A DNA stretch of 64,000 nt from Neurospora tetraspora (taxonomy: Eukaryota; Ascomycota; Sordariomycetes; Sordariales; Sordariaceae): NCBI RefSeq assembly GCF_033439725.1, contig NW_026944388.1:2294001-2358000 (forward strand), read 5' to 3'. How positions within the stretch are numbered: the stretch's first letter is position 1; the number at the start of each line of letters is the position of its first letter. Positions 21,348 to 31,214 of the stretch are shown here, piece by piece. The notes under the pieces are model-generated. The model had not been told where the DNA came from, ran no database searches, and saw nothing but the letters and a program-made list of their open reading frames with translations. A program made the translations under genes and the position numbers.

Positions 21348-24300
21348 TTACTCCTTACCCTCCGCCCCATCCCCATCCTCCTCCTCATTCTCCTCCAACT
21401 CCCCATACAACTCCCTCAGCGCCGGCAAGAACCTCTCCGCCATCTTGAACTCGCCCAACTTGATCTTCATATAATCAAACGCGTACAATACCACCGTCCT
21501 GTCACCCTTTTTCTCCCCACCACTGACACTCTGTTCCTGCCTCTCCAACTCATCCAAAACAGGCGCCTGCATCTTCGGATACCTCTGACTAAAATGCGTC
21601 AACAACACCCTCCTCGCCCCCATTTTCCTCCCCACATCCAGCGCCTCGCTCGCAGTCGAGTGTTTCTTGGCCTTGGCTTCCCCAATAAGCTCATCGTCAA
21701 ACGTGCACTCGTGGATCAACAAATGCGACCCCTTGCCGATTTGTGCAAAAGCATCCGAGGGCCGACAGTCCCCCGAAAAGGAGATTTTGAGACCAGACGG
21801 CCAGGTGAAAACGGCGGCGGTGGCGCCGAGACAGTGATCTACGAAACAGGCGTCGATGGAGGCGAGGCCGGTTTGGGATTCTAGGGCTTCTGAAGGGTTG
21901 CCGCGGAAGGAAGCGGGTTGTAAAGCGCAGAGGGTGCCCGGGAGCATGTTGAAGTGGTTGTTTCCTGGGCCGAGGTCGGCCGAGTGAGGGCCGGACGGGT
22001 CGTCGGTGGGTTTGCGGCCTGTGCCGATGAGGGTGAGGAATTTGATGTTGGACCAGTCGAGAGGTTCGACGTCTTTGTACTCGTGCAGGAAGCCGATGTA
22101 TTTGGAGGTGGAGATGATGGTGAGCGGCTTGGGGGCCTCATCGGCGGGGAGAGCGGCGTTGGCGGCGGCGCGGCGGGCGAGAACGGAGGGGACGCCGAGG
22201 TGGTGGTCGGCGTGCAGGTGGGAGATGTAGATGGCGCGCAGGTCGCGGAGGATGGCGTCGGTTTCGGCGTAGCCGTACACGCGGCGGAGCTGGCCGAGGG
22301 TGTTCTCGCCGCAGTCGAACAGGTAGCTGCCGTAGCCGGGGACGCGGATGAGCGTGGCTGAGACGTTGCGGTACTTGGAGGGAAGGGCGGAGCCGGTGCC
22401 GAGGGTGACGATCTCGGCGTCCCGATTGGGAATGTCTTGCTCGGACTCGGCGACGCGGGCGGCGAAAGCAGGGTCGGAAACCTTCTCTTGCGCTTCGAGC
22501 GCCAGGTTGAAGGCCTTGGCGTGGGTGGAAGTGAGCTCCTTGATGGGCCTGATGGTGTTCATGAGAGCGTTGGCGAACTTGGGCTGGAATTCGACCGTAG
22601 GAGAGAGCAGTAGTCTTTCGCCGGGCTTGCCCAGCTCCGCAACAGATGCCAAACCCGCTGGTAAGGCCTCTTCCTGGTTGTTATGGTTGGGAATGGAGAA
22701 GCGGTCGGGGTCCATACGATGCATCATGATGGCTTTCCCAGACGCGCCCGCGAATGAGATAGTGTTGGGGTTCATTCCCTCACCGAGAACAATGTGCTTA
22801 AAGGAGTTGTGCTTCGCCATGAAGTCCTTCAGGCGGGAATCGTCCTTGACCTCTGGGCTAAGAATCCAGTAAAAAGCATCAATATGCTCCATGATCTCCT
22901 TGTTCTCCCACTCGGGCCTCCTGAGGAGACTATCGAGGAGATACTCGTAGCGGACATCGATGAGAGCAAAACCATGGCCAGGAATAGGAGGGTCCAAGAC
23001 CATATCTGGGGTAACAACAGTTCCGTCCTCTGCCGTCACGCTCTCGCCCTTTGCAAGCTTGCTGAAGGTCCACTTGGGTAGGCCGTACTTGAGCGCGTTT
23101 GCAGGTTGGAACTTGCCTCGGCGAGCATGATTCTTGACAATGTAGCATGTAGAATCAAAGCAAGGGTCCGTAGGCGGCAACCGGTGGATGAGCGCACCAG
23201 GCCAAGGCTCCCTCACAAGCACCCTGATATCGGGAACGTTGGCGTCCCTCCCCGGCAATGGGCCCTTGTAGACTGTGATCTTGCCTTCATCGTCGCGAAC
23301 AAAAATCTTGGCCGGCAGCTTGACCTTGTGTAGGGGCTGCTCTACAAGAGTGTCCGCCTTCCAGTCCGAGTCGAACATGTGCTTGATGATCGTCTGCATA
23401 AGAAGCCTGGTCTTCTCCTCGTCGTTCTCTAGCCCCGCCGGCACATCCTCCACAACCTCTCCGTCCTCTTCCTCCGCCACAGTCTCCATAGCCTCGGGCT
23501 CCTCCGAAGAGTTCAGCTTCCGCTTCCGCGGGTTCTGTGAGCCGGTACTGCTACTACGCGACCGGCTCTCCATGCCTGTGGCGACAAGGGGGATCTTCCA
23601 GACCTTGAGGTTCTCATCCTCATAGTCAGGCTCGCTGTTCTCGGGGTTTGCGGCCCTAGGATCGGCGCGGAGCTCATGAGCGTCGAGCGGGAAGCCCTTC
23701 CGGAAAACGAAGCGTCTAGCAGCAGCTAACATGTGCTCGAGGTTCTTGGAGCCGTGGATCTCGATGCGTTGAGGGCCGCCGTGGACGATATCTGGCTTGT
23801 TCTTCTTACGGCGAAGCCTGTTCTCCTCCTCCACTGCAGTCTTTGCGCTTATAATAACGTCGGCAACCGTAAGAATCATACCCAACAGGCCGCCCGTCGT
23901 TGCCCAGTCCGTCTTGCCCGTGAGGAAGATGTGCGACAGCTTCGCGGCGGGGATCTTGTGTTCGGTGAAGAGGCGCTGAGTGCCTTCGGACAGGTGACCG
24001 AAAACGTAACGGCGGTTGTCATAGTGGACGAGGAGGCATGCGCCCGGGGTGTCGGCCGTCGGCGCGGCGACGATCTGGACGTGACTGCGCATGGCGCCGT
24101 ACTCGGGTTTTGCAGGCGCTGGAGGAGCTTCCTTTTTTTCTGGAGCAGGAGAAGCAAGGATGAAACGAGGTCCGTCGACCTGATAAGGGTAGAGCTTGAT
24201 AGGGATGCGGCCGCGAAAGAAGTCGTCGGGGATCTTGGTGTGCTTCAGAAGGCCGTGATTCTTCCACTTTTGAAAGCCTCGGTGCGGCGAGAAGAGACTG

Positions 24301-24653
24301 TATTCGGAGAAGAGGTATTTGTTGCGAAGGAGTTCTCTAGCGACTGTCTTGGAGACCGAGTCTGGGATCTTGAACTTGGAAGGCCGATCTTTGCTCGAAA
24401 GCTTGACGACGAGAGGAGTAGTTGGCTTCGCTGGACGAGGATCTCGGGACGGAGTGGCTCTAGGATTCGAGCGTATTCTTGAGTTCGTGAAGGCCGGTGG
24501 ATCTGCTGACGAGTCTGAAGATACTGTACAGTCTCTTGTTGAAAGACAACGTCTAAGCGATAGGAGCGAGGATGTGGTGGTAGAGAGTCGAGTCGGCAGC
24601 ACGGTTCTTATCCTCTTTGATGCGGCAGCGACTGCAAGCTTCTTGTAATGCAT
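21348..24653 (-). CDS. trz1: tRNase Z, long form (ELAC2/Trz1-like 3' tRNA endonuclease)
   Basis: This zinc-dependent endonuclease removes 3' trailers from tRNA precursors. One exon of 1101 residues starts at the ATG at 24653. Long-form architecture is clear. The N-terminal half is a degenerate metallo-beta-lactamase fold with GGLLGMILT. The C-terminal half has PSKYRN (the PxKxRN motif), the catalytic SHLHADHH at about residues 810-817, SGDCRPS and HECTFDD, and HSTASEA followed by LTHFSQRYPK. A region rich in Glu and Asp (about 390-420) links the halves. The first 45 residues have Arg, Lys, Ser and Thr but almost no acids (KKLAVAAASKRIRTVL, LRRCLSTR), resembling a mitochondrial presequence. 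The next in-frame ATG is about 190 codons on. The length is greater than that of human ELAC2 (826), mostly through linkers. Confidence 0.95.
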   Translation of the reverse strand: MHYKKLAVAAASKRIRTVLPTRLSTTTSSLLSLRRCLSTRDCTVSSDSSADPPAFTNSRIRSNPRATPSRDPRPAKPTTPLVVKLSSKDRPSKFKIPDSVSKTVARELLRNKYLFSEYSLFSPHRGFQKWKNHGLLKHTKIPDDFFRGRIPIKLYPYQVDGPRFILASPAPEKKEAPPAPAKPEYGAMRSHVQIVAAPTADTPGACLLVHYDNRRYVFGHLSEGTQRLFTEHKIPAAKLSHIFLTGKTDWATTGGLLGMILTVADVIISAKTAVEEENRLRRKKNKPDIVHGGPQRIEIHGSKNLEHMLAAARRFVFRKGFPLDAHELRADPRAANPENSEPDYEDENLKVWKIPLVATGMESRSRSSSTGSQNPRKRKLNSSEEPEAMETVAEEEDGEVVEDVPAGLENDEEKTRLLMQTIIKHMFDSDWKADTLVEQPLHKVKLPAKIFVRDDEGKITVYKGPLPGRDANVPDIRVLVREPWPGALIHRLPPTDPCFDSTCYIVKNHARRGKFQPANALKYGLPKWTFSKLAKGESVTAEDGTVVTPDMVLDPPIPGHGFALIDVRYEYLLDSLLRRPEWENKEIMEHIDAFYWILSPEVKDDSRLKDFMAKHNSFKHIVLGEGMNPNTISFAGASGKAIMMHRMDPDRFSIPNHNNQEEALPAGLASVAELGKPGERLLLSPTVEFQPKFANALMNTIRPIKELTSTHAKAFNLALEAQEKVSDPAFAARVAESEQDIPNRDAEIVTLGTGSALPSKYRNVSATLIRVPGYGSYLFDCGENTLGQLRRVYGYAETDAILRDLRAIYISHLHADHHLGVPSVLARRAAANAALPADEAPKPLTIISTSKYIGFLHEYKDVEPLDWSNIKFLTLIGTGRKPTDDPSGPHSADLGPGNNHFNMLPGTLCALQPASFRGNPSEALESQTGLASIDACFVDHCLGATAAVFTWPSGLKISFSGDCRPSDAFAQIGKGSHLLIHECTFDDELIGEAKAKKHSTASEALDVGRKMGARRVLLTHFSQRYPKMQAPVLDELERQEQSVSGGEKKGDRTVVLYAFDYMKIKLGEFKMAERFLPALRELYGELEENEEEDGDGAEGKE

Positions 24654-25442
24654 GGACGAATTATACAATCATGGCCTCTGACCTGGGCATGTCGAGAGGG
24701 AATCGTCGAGTGGGAAATGTAGAAAAAAGACTTGTGTCACCCGGCGCGTGGAGGAGTCAATCGGCGTCGTGGGAACTTTTTTTGGTTTCATGAGGGAAAG
24801 TTGATATTGCGAATCTGCGGACAACTTTTTTCTGCCTGCCCGTTGGAGTCACTGCACGGCAGCGGCATCCCATTCGCGCCAACACCCCGCGAAGTCACCC
24901 GGTTCAGCGCCACCGCGGGGGATTTACAGGGGAGTGGTCCAGTACGTCAGGGCCCGAGCGGGAGGCGGTAGTCCAGGGTAGGTACTTAGTGTAGGTGGGC
25001 AGCAGCCATAGATAGGGTTAGGGTTGGCTGTTGGAGAGCAAGAAAGGGGTCCGATTTTGTGACACGAACATACGGATATTGAGTCAACTACTATCTATTA
25101 GAGTACAGTTTTTTTTTTGGCACATTTTTTCGTCCATGTGTATTGTTATCCGAAGAATGTCGTCATAGTGTGGCTGGTAGTTTAGGCTGAGGCCGAAGCT
25201 CAAGGCCGGTATGGTAACTTGAGTGAATGGTGGAATATCAAGATCATCCGTGATACGTTCCATCCTATAATCAATCCGACTTAATGGTAGCCCTCAAGAG
25301 TGTTGTGAGTGTCGAACAAGGCATGTTTGTTCAGTTAAAAGGGGGAGTAACCCCCAAAGAACTCCGGCCGAACTCGACAAGTCTTTACCAACTCGCTCAA
25401 CTCTCCAGGAAAACAGCGGCTCCAACAAAGGAACTCACCAAG
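24654..25442. other. Divergent promoter region, tRNase Z / GH16
   Basis: About 790 bases between divergent starts. It contains a T-run (25110-25130) and a CCTATAATC near 25264. No reading frame or repeat was supported. Regulatory sites cannot be assigned from the sequence alone. Confidence 0.45.
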
Positions 25443-26419
25443 ATGAAGTCCATCCACCACCCCCTCCCCCTTCTCCTGAAAACCCTCACGATCCTCTGTC
25501 TCTTCCCATCCACCTTGGCCTCATCCAAGACCCTCCTAATTCCCTCCATATCCTTCAACTCCACCACCACCTTCAACACCTACTGGTCCCTCAACTACCC
25601 CTGGGGCACCGACCACAACGGTGCCGCGCGCATGTCCCCATCCCAAGTCACCACGTCCTCAGACGGCACCACCTTAAACCTAACCGCCCACCGCGTCACC
25701 GGCCAAAAACCCGCCACCCACGGCGGCAAACAGATCCCCATCAAATACCTATCCGGCGCCATCCACGCCAAGCAGCACTTCACCATCACTTCTTCCAGCG
25801 CTGTAACAGGCTACGACTTCTCCGCCGAGTTCCGTGCCCCCGTTGCCAAGGGAACGTGGCCTGCGTTTTGGCTGACGGCTGTGAATGGATGGCCGCCGGA
25901 GATTGATATGGCGGAGTGGAAGGGGAGTGGGAAGATTAGCTTTAACACGTTTAATACTAGTAGTCAGGTTATGGCGAGGGATGTGCAGTATGGAAGCGAG
26001 AAGGAGTGGCATAGGGTTGTGTGTGAGGTTAGGAAGGATATGAGGAATGGTGGGAGTGGGAAGGATGTGGAGGTGAGGTTTTGGATGGATGGGAAACTGG
26101 TGGTGACGCAGTGGGGGAGGGGGTATGTTGGGCAGGCGCTTTATTTGTGAGTTTTGAGAGGGTTCTTGTTGTCGAGGTGAGGTTTCTCTCGTTGTCGGTT
26201 CGGTTGCTGACTAGGAGGATGATATTACAGGATCATTAACCTCCAGATGGAAGGGTCGTCGGGTTCGCCTGGTCCTGAAGCGGGTAAGTCAACAATTTCT
26301 CCTCTCTCTTCGCTGTAGTGATGAAAGAACTTGATCGTATCAACTGGTACTTTGCTGACCATGACCCAGACACTTTATATCAAGTTCGGAATCTCGAGGT
26401 CTGGAGTTATGGTGACTGA
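25443..26419 (+). CDS. Secreted glycoside hydrolase family 16 protein
   Basis: GH16 enzymes act on beta-glucans or related wall and plant polysaccharides through a beta-jelly-roll fold. Three exons, 25443-26146, 26231-26283 and 26370-26419, give 268 residues; both joins keep frame (GTGAGT/CAG and GTAAGT/CAG). Residues 1-27 form a signal peptide with hydrophobic core LLLKTLTILCLF. The catalytic signature EIDMAE lies at 153-158, with E153 as the expected nucleophile, D155 supporting and E158 as acid/base, preceded by WPAFWLTAVNGWPP, typical of the family. The last two small exons add the closing strands (LIINLQMEG, YQVRNLEVWSYGD). There is no GPI-anchor tail or carbohydrate-binding module, so a soluble secreted enzyme is likely. 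The exact substrate cannot be told. An in-frame upstream ATG at 25284 would bury the signal peptide and is not favoured. Confidence 0.9.
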
Positions 26420-28163
26420 GAAGTGAGAAGAGGAGTTGTCTCTTCGACGAAGAGAATCTGAAGTGGTCCAAAATTTGATGCACGCAGGTACCCTGGTATT
26501 TAGCACGAGATGAAAAGGATGGCTTTGATGGTCGACGAACAGCTTAACTGAATAGGAAAATATTTGTTCATCAGTGGAGTTTCACCCTGGCATGCCTGTC
26601 CGTCGCGTGGACCGCTGTCATCAGAACCCGGCGCTAAAACTAGCGATACTTTGCACGTGTTCGTAAAAGTTTCTCCTGGGAAGTTGTCAGATCTTCGAAA
26701 TAAAGAAAACATGATCACTTTCTTCCTCCATTGGGGACTTGTCCGGGGAAGTACCTGATTGTGCCTGTGATGTTGATGGTGTCAGTTGTACAGACGGGAG
26801 GGAGCCAGATGATGATGCAGGTGTCGCCTTAACGGCTGTAGGGCTGAATACGCCATCTGGATGTGCTGTATGTAGTCCCTGGAAGAGGAGCACATAAGCG
26901 CGGCAGAAACGTACACAACCGCCGGAGCGGAGTACATATGTATCAACGAGCAGCGTCTATCAGCTGACGTGCATACTGCTGCCCCGTCGTCCGTATCATC
27001 AAGTTCCAGAACCTCTCAAGGAGAACCGGAACGTCGTCTTCGGGAACGGAGAATATTTGTGGAGTTGGGTTCCCGTTTCCTGTTGAGATCTTGACTCCTT
27101 TTCAGTCATCAAGGCTTCCAATCAACGGCCTCTATAGACGCGGAGAAGGCGCTAGTGCCGCTTTCCAACGTTTAGCGCACCGTTCGTCGTAACTCGATAG
27201 GAGCTCTCGACGATACTGCGTACCGAGAATCATCATCTCATTGCTCCGGAAGCCAGAGGAAAACGACACTGCCTACCAATACCGCGGAATCGTAAAGATA
27301 CGGCCATGTGCCCATGGTTCAGTCTTGTCTGAAAGTCTTTGTGCGACCTCCCTATGTAACGTCACCGTAATCTTCTTTCTGGCGCTGGTCCGGAGTCATC
27401 AGCGAGGCGTTGACCAATCGACCTAGGCTCGCCAGGCCATCGAAAAATATGACCGATCTGGTTCAGAGCCTGGATAGGATGGTTATATGAATCTTGAAGT
27501 TCCCAGAGACAAGGAGGAAGGTCGAATAAAGAAAGAAGAGACTGAAGGGTAATTGAAAACGGGTTGAGCTGCTCACTGTCTAACTGTCTCACTGTCACAA
27601 TTGTCTTGCAGACCACGATGATGATTGAGGCTGTGAGCTGAAGGGTTTCAGGGGCGCATGCATGATTCTCGAGTTTGTCGAACCAAAGTCCAAACCATGA
27701 GCCAACATGTCCACCGGAGTGTGGCAGGGCGCTTGGCTTGCATTCGAACTGTGTGCAGTGAAAGAGCCAAAGAGAGTTTTTCGTTTTTGGGACTGGAAGG
27801 TTGAAGTCTAGCGGCATCTGGCGCCAAAGAGCGGGAGGCCGGGAGCCCCCTGTCATTTAGCCCACATCCCGTCAGGCCTGGCTTGTGGTCTGAATGCAAC
27901 TGAAGAGAGAAGGAACAACCCAAAGTGCCCATCCAGTCTTTGCCTCTGTCAATCTCACCTTCTCAACTTTCAACTCAACTCGCCAGTCCAGTTTATCGAT
28001 CCGGTCACTCGTTCACACAACCCCTAGTCATTCGTTCTCGGCCTCTTGTTCTTGCGTATTTTGCCATCACCACTTCGTCCAACAACATCGAATCCGCGTC
28101 CACTCAGCAGACATCAATGAATTCGCAGCAAGAGAGATTCGCTTTGTTCGCTTGGCCACGGTG
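26420..28163. other. Intergenic region
   Basis: 1.7 kb in which I see no gene, repeat or RNA. The longest frame (27362-27856, - strand) overlaps others and has no protein-like features. The last 250 bases before 28164 are T/C-rich and suit a promoter and leader of the downstream gene. Confidence 0.5.
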
Positions 28164-30545
28164 ATGGCGACGGCATCATCATCTCGACAGACGCCGGCCA
28201 CCTGGAACTGGAGTGCGACGACGCTGAAAACGACGAGATCAAGACCTCATCTCTTGGTGTTGCTCACGCTGCTCATCATTCCCTCATTTCTGTCTGCGGG
28301 CACCGCAAGCGCACAATGTGGAGCCGACTTTGGATTTCCCACGGAGAAACTGCGAGTCTTCTCTCTGGACACCATCAACGTCACATATACTTCGACCTTT
28401 AACAAGCCGAGTCTCGCCTGTTGGTGTGGCACTTCAACCGAGAAGGAAAAGAGTGAGTGTTCACAAACATTGAAGAATGGTTGCTTCCACTTCCGCTCCC
28501 GTCGCTTTGCACAATGTCACCGCTCCCGCCCATGTGCAAGACTGCAAGCCCCCCCTCTTCCCCATCTTCCAATCTCCCCACAGCACTTTCGGCTCCCGCT
28601 GCACCAAGCCCTGCAAGCCCCGGTGCCCCTCAAGATGCCCAGCCCTTTGGGTCACAGGTCGCTTCTCAACAACCAAGTCGAATCGCTCTCCCCTTTAACA
28701 AAGCAACCCCAACCAGCAGGAGACTGATGGCGGCATTGCGATCGCAGCGGAGGTTGTTGCTGACAGACAGACTGACCTCTCCCTTTCACAGAATTCACGG
28801 TCGACCATGCAACCCCTGGTAATGGAACCACTTCCTTTCCATTGAGTTTTTCTTCGACATATCCTTGCTGGTTCGAGCTTCAAGCCGATTCTGGCGATTG
28901 CAGAGCCGAAAGCCCAAAGTTCTTCATTTTCGCCAAGGACCGCGATCCCGACAGTCGTCCTCCGGCCACCATCGGCCCCAGCGCAACCATCATCGCGACT
29001 CAATCTGCCATTGGTACTGCGACCGAGCAGCCGAATCTCGGTACCCTACCGCCATTCGCCGACGTATCCTCTACCGCATCCCCAGGCCCTCCGCAACATC
29101 CCGACGACCACTTTGCCCTCGGTGCTAGAATCGCCCTGGGTGTTGGAATCACACTTGCTTGCATCGGTGTGGGTGCCATGGCCGGCTTCTTGTACTTTAG
29201 GCGCCGGAAGAAACAACAGCAGGCCGAGCTGGCCAACGCCATCGCCGAGCATGAGTATAGACAGGGAAGGAGGGGTCCCGAGAAAAAGATATTTGGCGGA
29301 TTTTCGTCGTCGTCGAAAACGTCGTCGGATGATCCTCTATACGATACGGTTCAGCCAGTCTTTGACGGATATCCTGGATCAACAGGCTATGATGATGTAC
29401 GGTCAAACGGTTCCAGCGATGTGTACGGCCATTCTCCGGTGATGCCCCATTCACCTTCATGGTCATACAACCAAGGATTTCTGGGTCACGATGCTGCGAC
29501 AGGAGCTGCGCGGGAGAGGAGTACGGAAAGAGGAGGACTCGGAGTCGGCCTTGGAGTGACGGAAAACCTGAGCATCACCGGACGAGAACTCGAAGCTGCC
29601 CGCGCAAAAACTGTCCAGCCAATCCCTACGTCATACGGACCGAACCCCGTCACTCCCACTCCCACGCTAACGCCGCGGGCAAGTTCCAGGGGAGACCTTA
29701 ACGCACGCGCTGCTGCCGACTCGATCTCCCTCGACAGCCGGCTTGGAGTACCCCCTATGCCTCCAATGCCCCAGCTACCTGCGGCCTCCGCAGCACCTCT
29801 CGGGGGCTATTACCCCGATTACAACAACTACGAACAGTACACCATCCCTCCTCCAACTGAAGCTCCAACTCCGACGCCAGTTCTTCCTCTCATTCCAGTT
29901 CCAACTACGTTCCCACACCCGAACCCAACAACCTCACAATCCCAACGACCAGGACCCCCGTTAATCGTCTCGTATGGACCCAACCGGGTAACGCCCACGC
30001 CAGCTGTATTTTCGCCTACCGTACCTCCCGATGAGTCCATGATTGAGAAACCACCCCGAGGAGTTGAATTACAAGCCGAGCCCGCATCTCCGATCGAAAG
30101 GAGGCATCCATGGGAGGATATTGATCTCCCAAGCGCCAGCAACAACGGTCCCCTACCACCATACGCATCGACAGAGGAGTACGCTGCAATGGAAAGCGGC
30201 GCGATCCGTAAGCTGGAGGAGCCAAGGGCGCATGCTGAGCTGCCACCAACCAAGGATGGCTATTACCATTCTACATACGACATTGTTGAGCACGAACTGC
30301 CGGGTAACGGGTATCAACGAGACCCTCTCTACCTGCAAGGTGGGCCATCCGCGTCAGGACGTGGTAGGGATATCGATGAGCAAAAATTCCTGTTGGATGA
30401 TGTTGAGATGGCGCACTTGAAGGCGCAGAAAGAACGAATACGCGCCGAGATGAAGAAGAAGCAGAAGCAGAAGGAGACTTATCAGCATGATCAGGGGCAG
30501 GATCAGGACTTACCTGTAGCGTCGGCGAGCTTCTCCACACGGTAA
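28164..30545 (+). CDS. Single-pass membrane protein, unknown function
   Basis: No named family. Two exons, 28164-28452 and 28792-30545, give 680 residues. The join (AAG A/AA TTC) keeps frame and restores a compact outer domain. Layout: signal or signal-anchor near residues 29-50 (LLVLLTLLIIPSFL), a short domain with paired Cys (CGADFGFP, ACWCG, YPCWFELQ, GDCRAESPKFF) and N-glycosylation sites, a Thr/Ser/Pro linker, one membrane helix (IALGVGITLACIGVGAMAG) with a stop-transfer RRRKK, then a 440-residue cytoplasmic tail rich in Pro, Ser and Gly ending in a charged coiled-coil-like segment (KAQKERIRAEMKKKQKQKE). Similar layouts occur in fungal surface sensors, but no WSC domain is present. The 339-nt intron is unusually long and stays open in all frames for over 200 bases. 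Confidence 0.8.
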
Positions 30546-31214
30546 CACTGGGGAGAATGTGTCGGCCCATGTGAAGGGAAGATACGCCGCGGGCAACTGA
30601 CATTAGGAGGCGAAAGTTTGAGGATTGGCATTATACCATTGGCAAGGTGTCTGGCGTTTATTTTGGGTATGAACGGGGCAGATGACTCTTCTGCATTATC
30701 ATCACATAGCACGGGCTGGTAATCTGCGTTAACAATGACAGATCATATGCTCTGGATATATACAACCATAGTCCTATTGTTGTAAGGAAGAAGTAGGCCT
30801 TGTTCTGTTCACAACTGCATGTTGGATGTTTTTCTAGTGATTCGATATTTTCAGAGTCTCCAAAGCCCAGCTTGAAATCGTCAGGGCCTTTTTTTGTACA
30901 GTAGTGGTACGTACTCCGTACCTGTGACCCCTCAGCTGCCGACCAGCTGCCACTGATAAGGTCTCCCAATCCTCCAATCATGTTGACCGCCCGGCAGAAA
31001 AAGTTACCGTTGGGACATGCTTCCCAAATTTTTGTTTCCCTTCGTTCTACGGCGGAGGAAGAGACGAAAAAAAGACCCCACCGAACTGCTATCAGTTGTA
31101 CAATCTCGACGATTCCACCAATTCCCATTCAGCATTGAAGTTCCCGTCGTTCTTTTCAACACAACACCACAGCACAAACAACGGCACCAGACCGTTGAAA
31201 CAGCATCCATCACA
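30546..31214. other. Intergenic region upstream of DRS1
   Basis: Tandem spacer of about 670 bases holding the 3' flank of the membrane-protein gene and the promoter and leader of the helicase gene. Nothing else was recognised. Confidence 0.5.

Noticed and set aside
24654-24672. Upstream ATG at 24672 as the tRNase Z start
   Set aside because: It is out of frame with the tRNase Z coding sequence; ATG 24653 is the first in-frame start.
27362-27856. 164-codon - strand frame between the GH16 and membrane-protein genes
   Set aside because: No domain, no conserved pattern, and an equally long overlapping alternative on the same strand.
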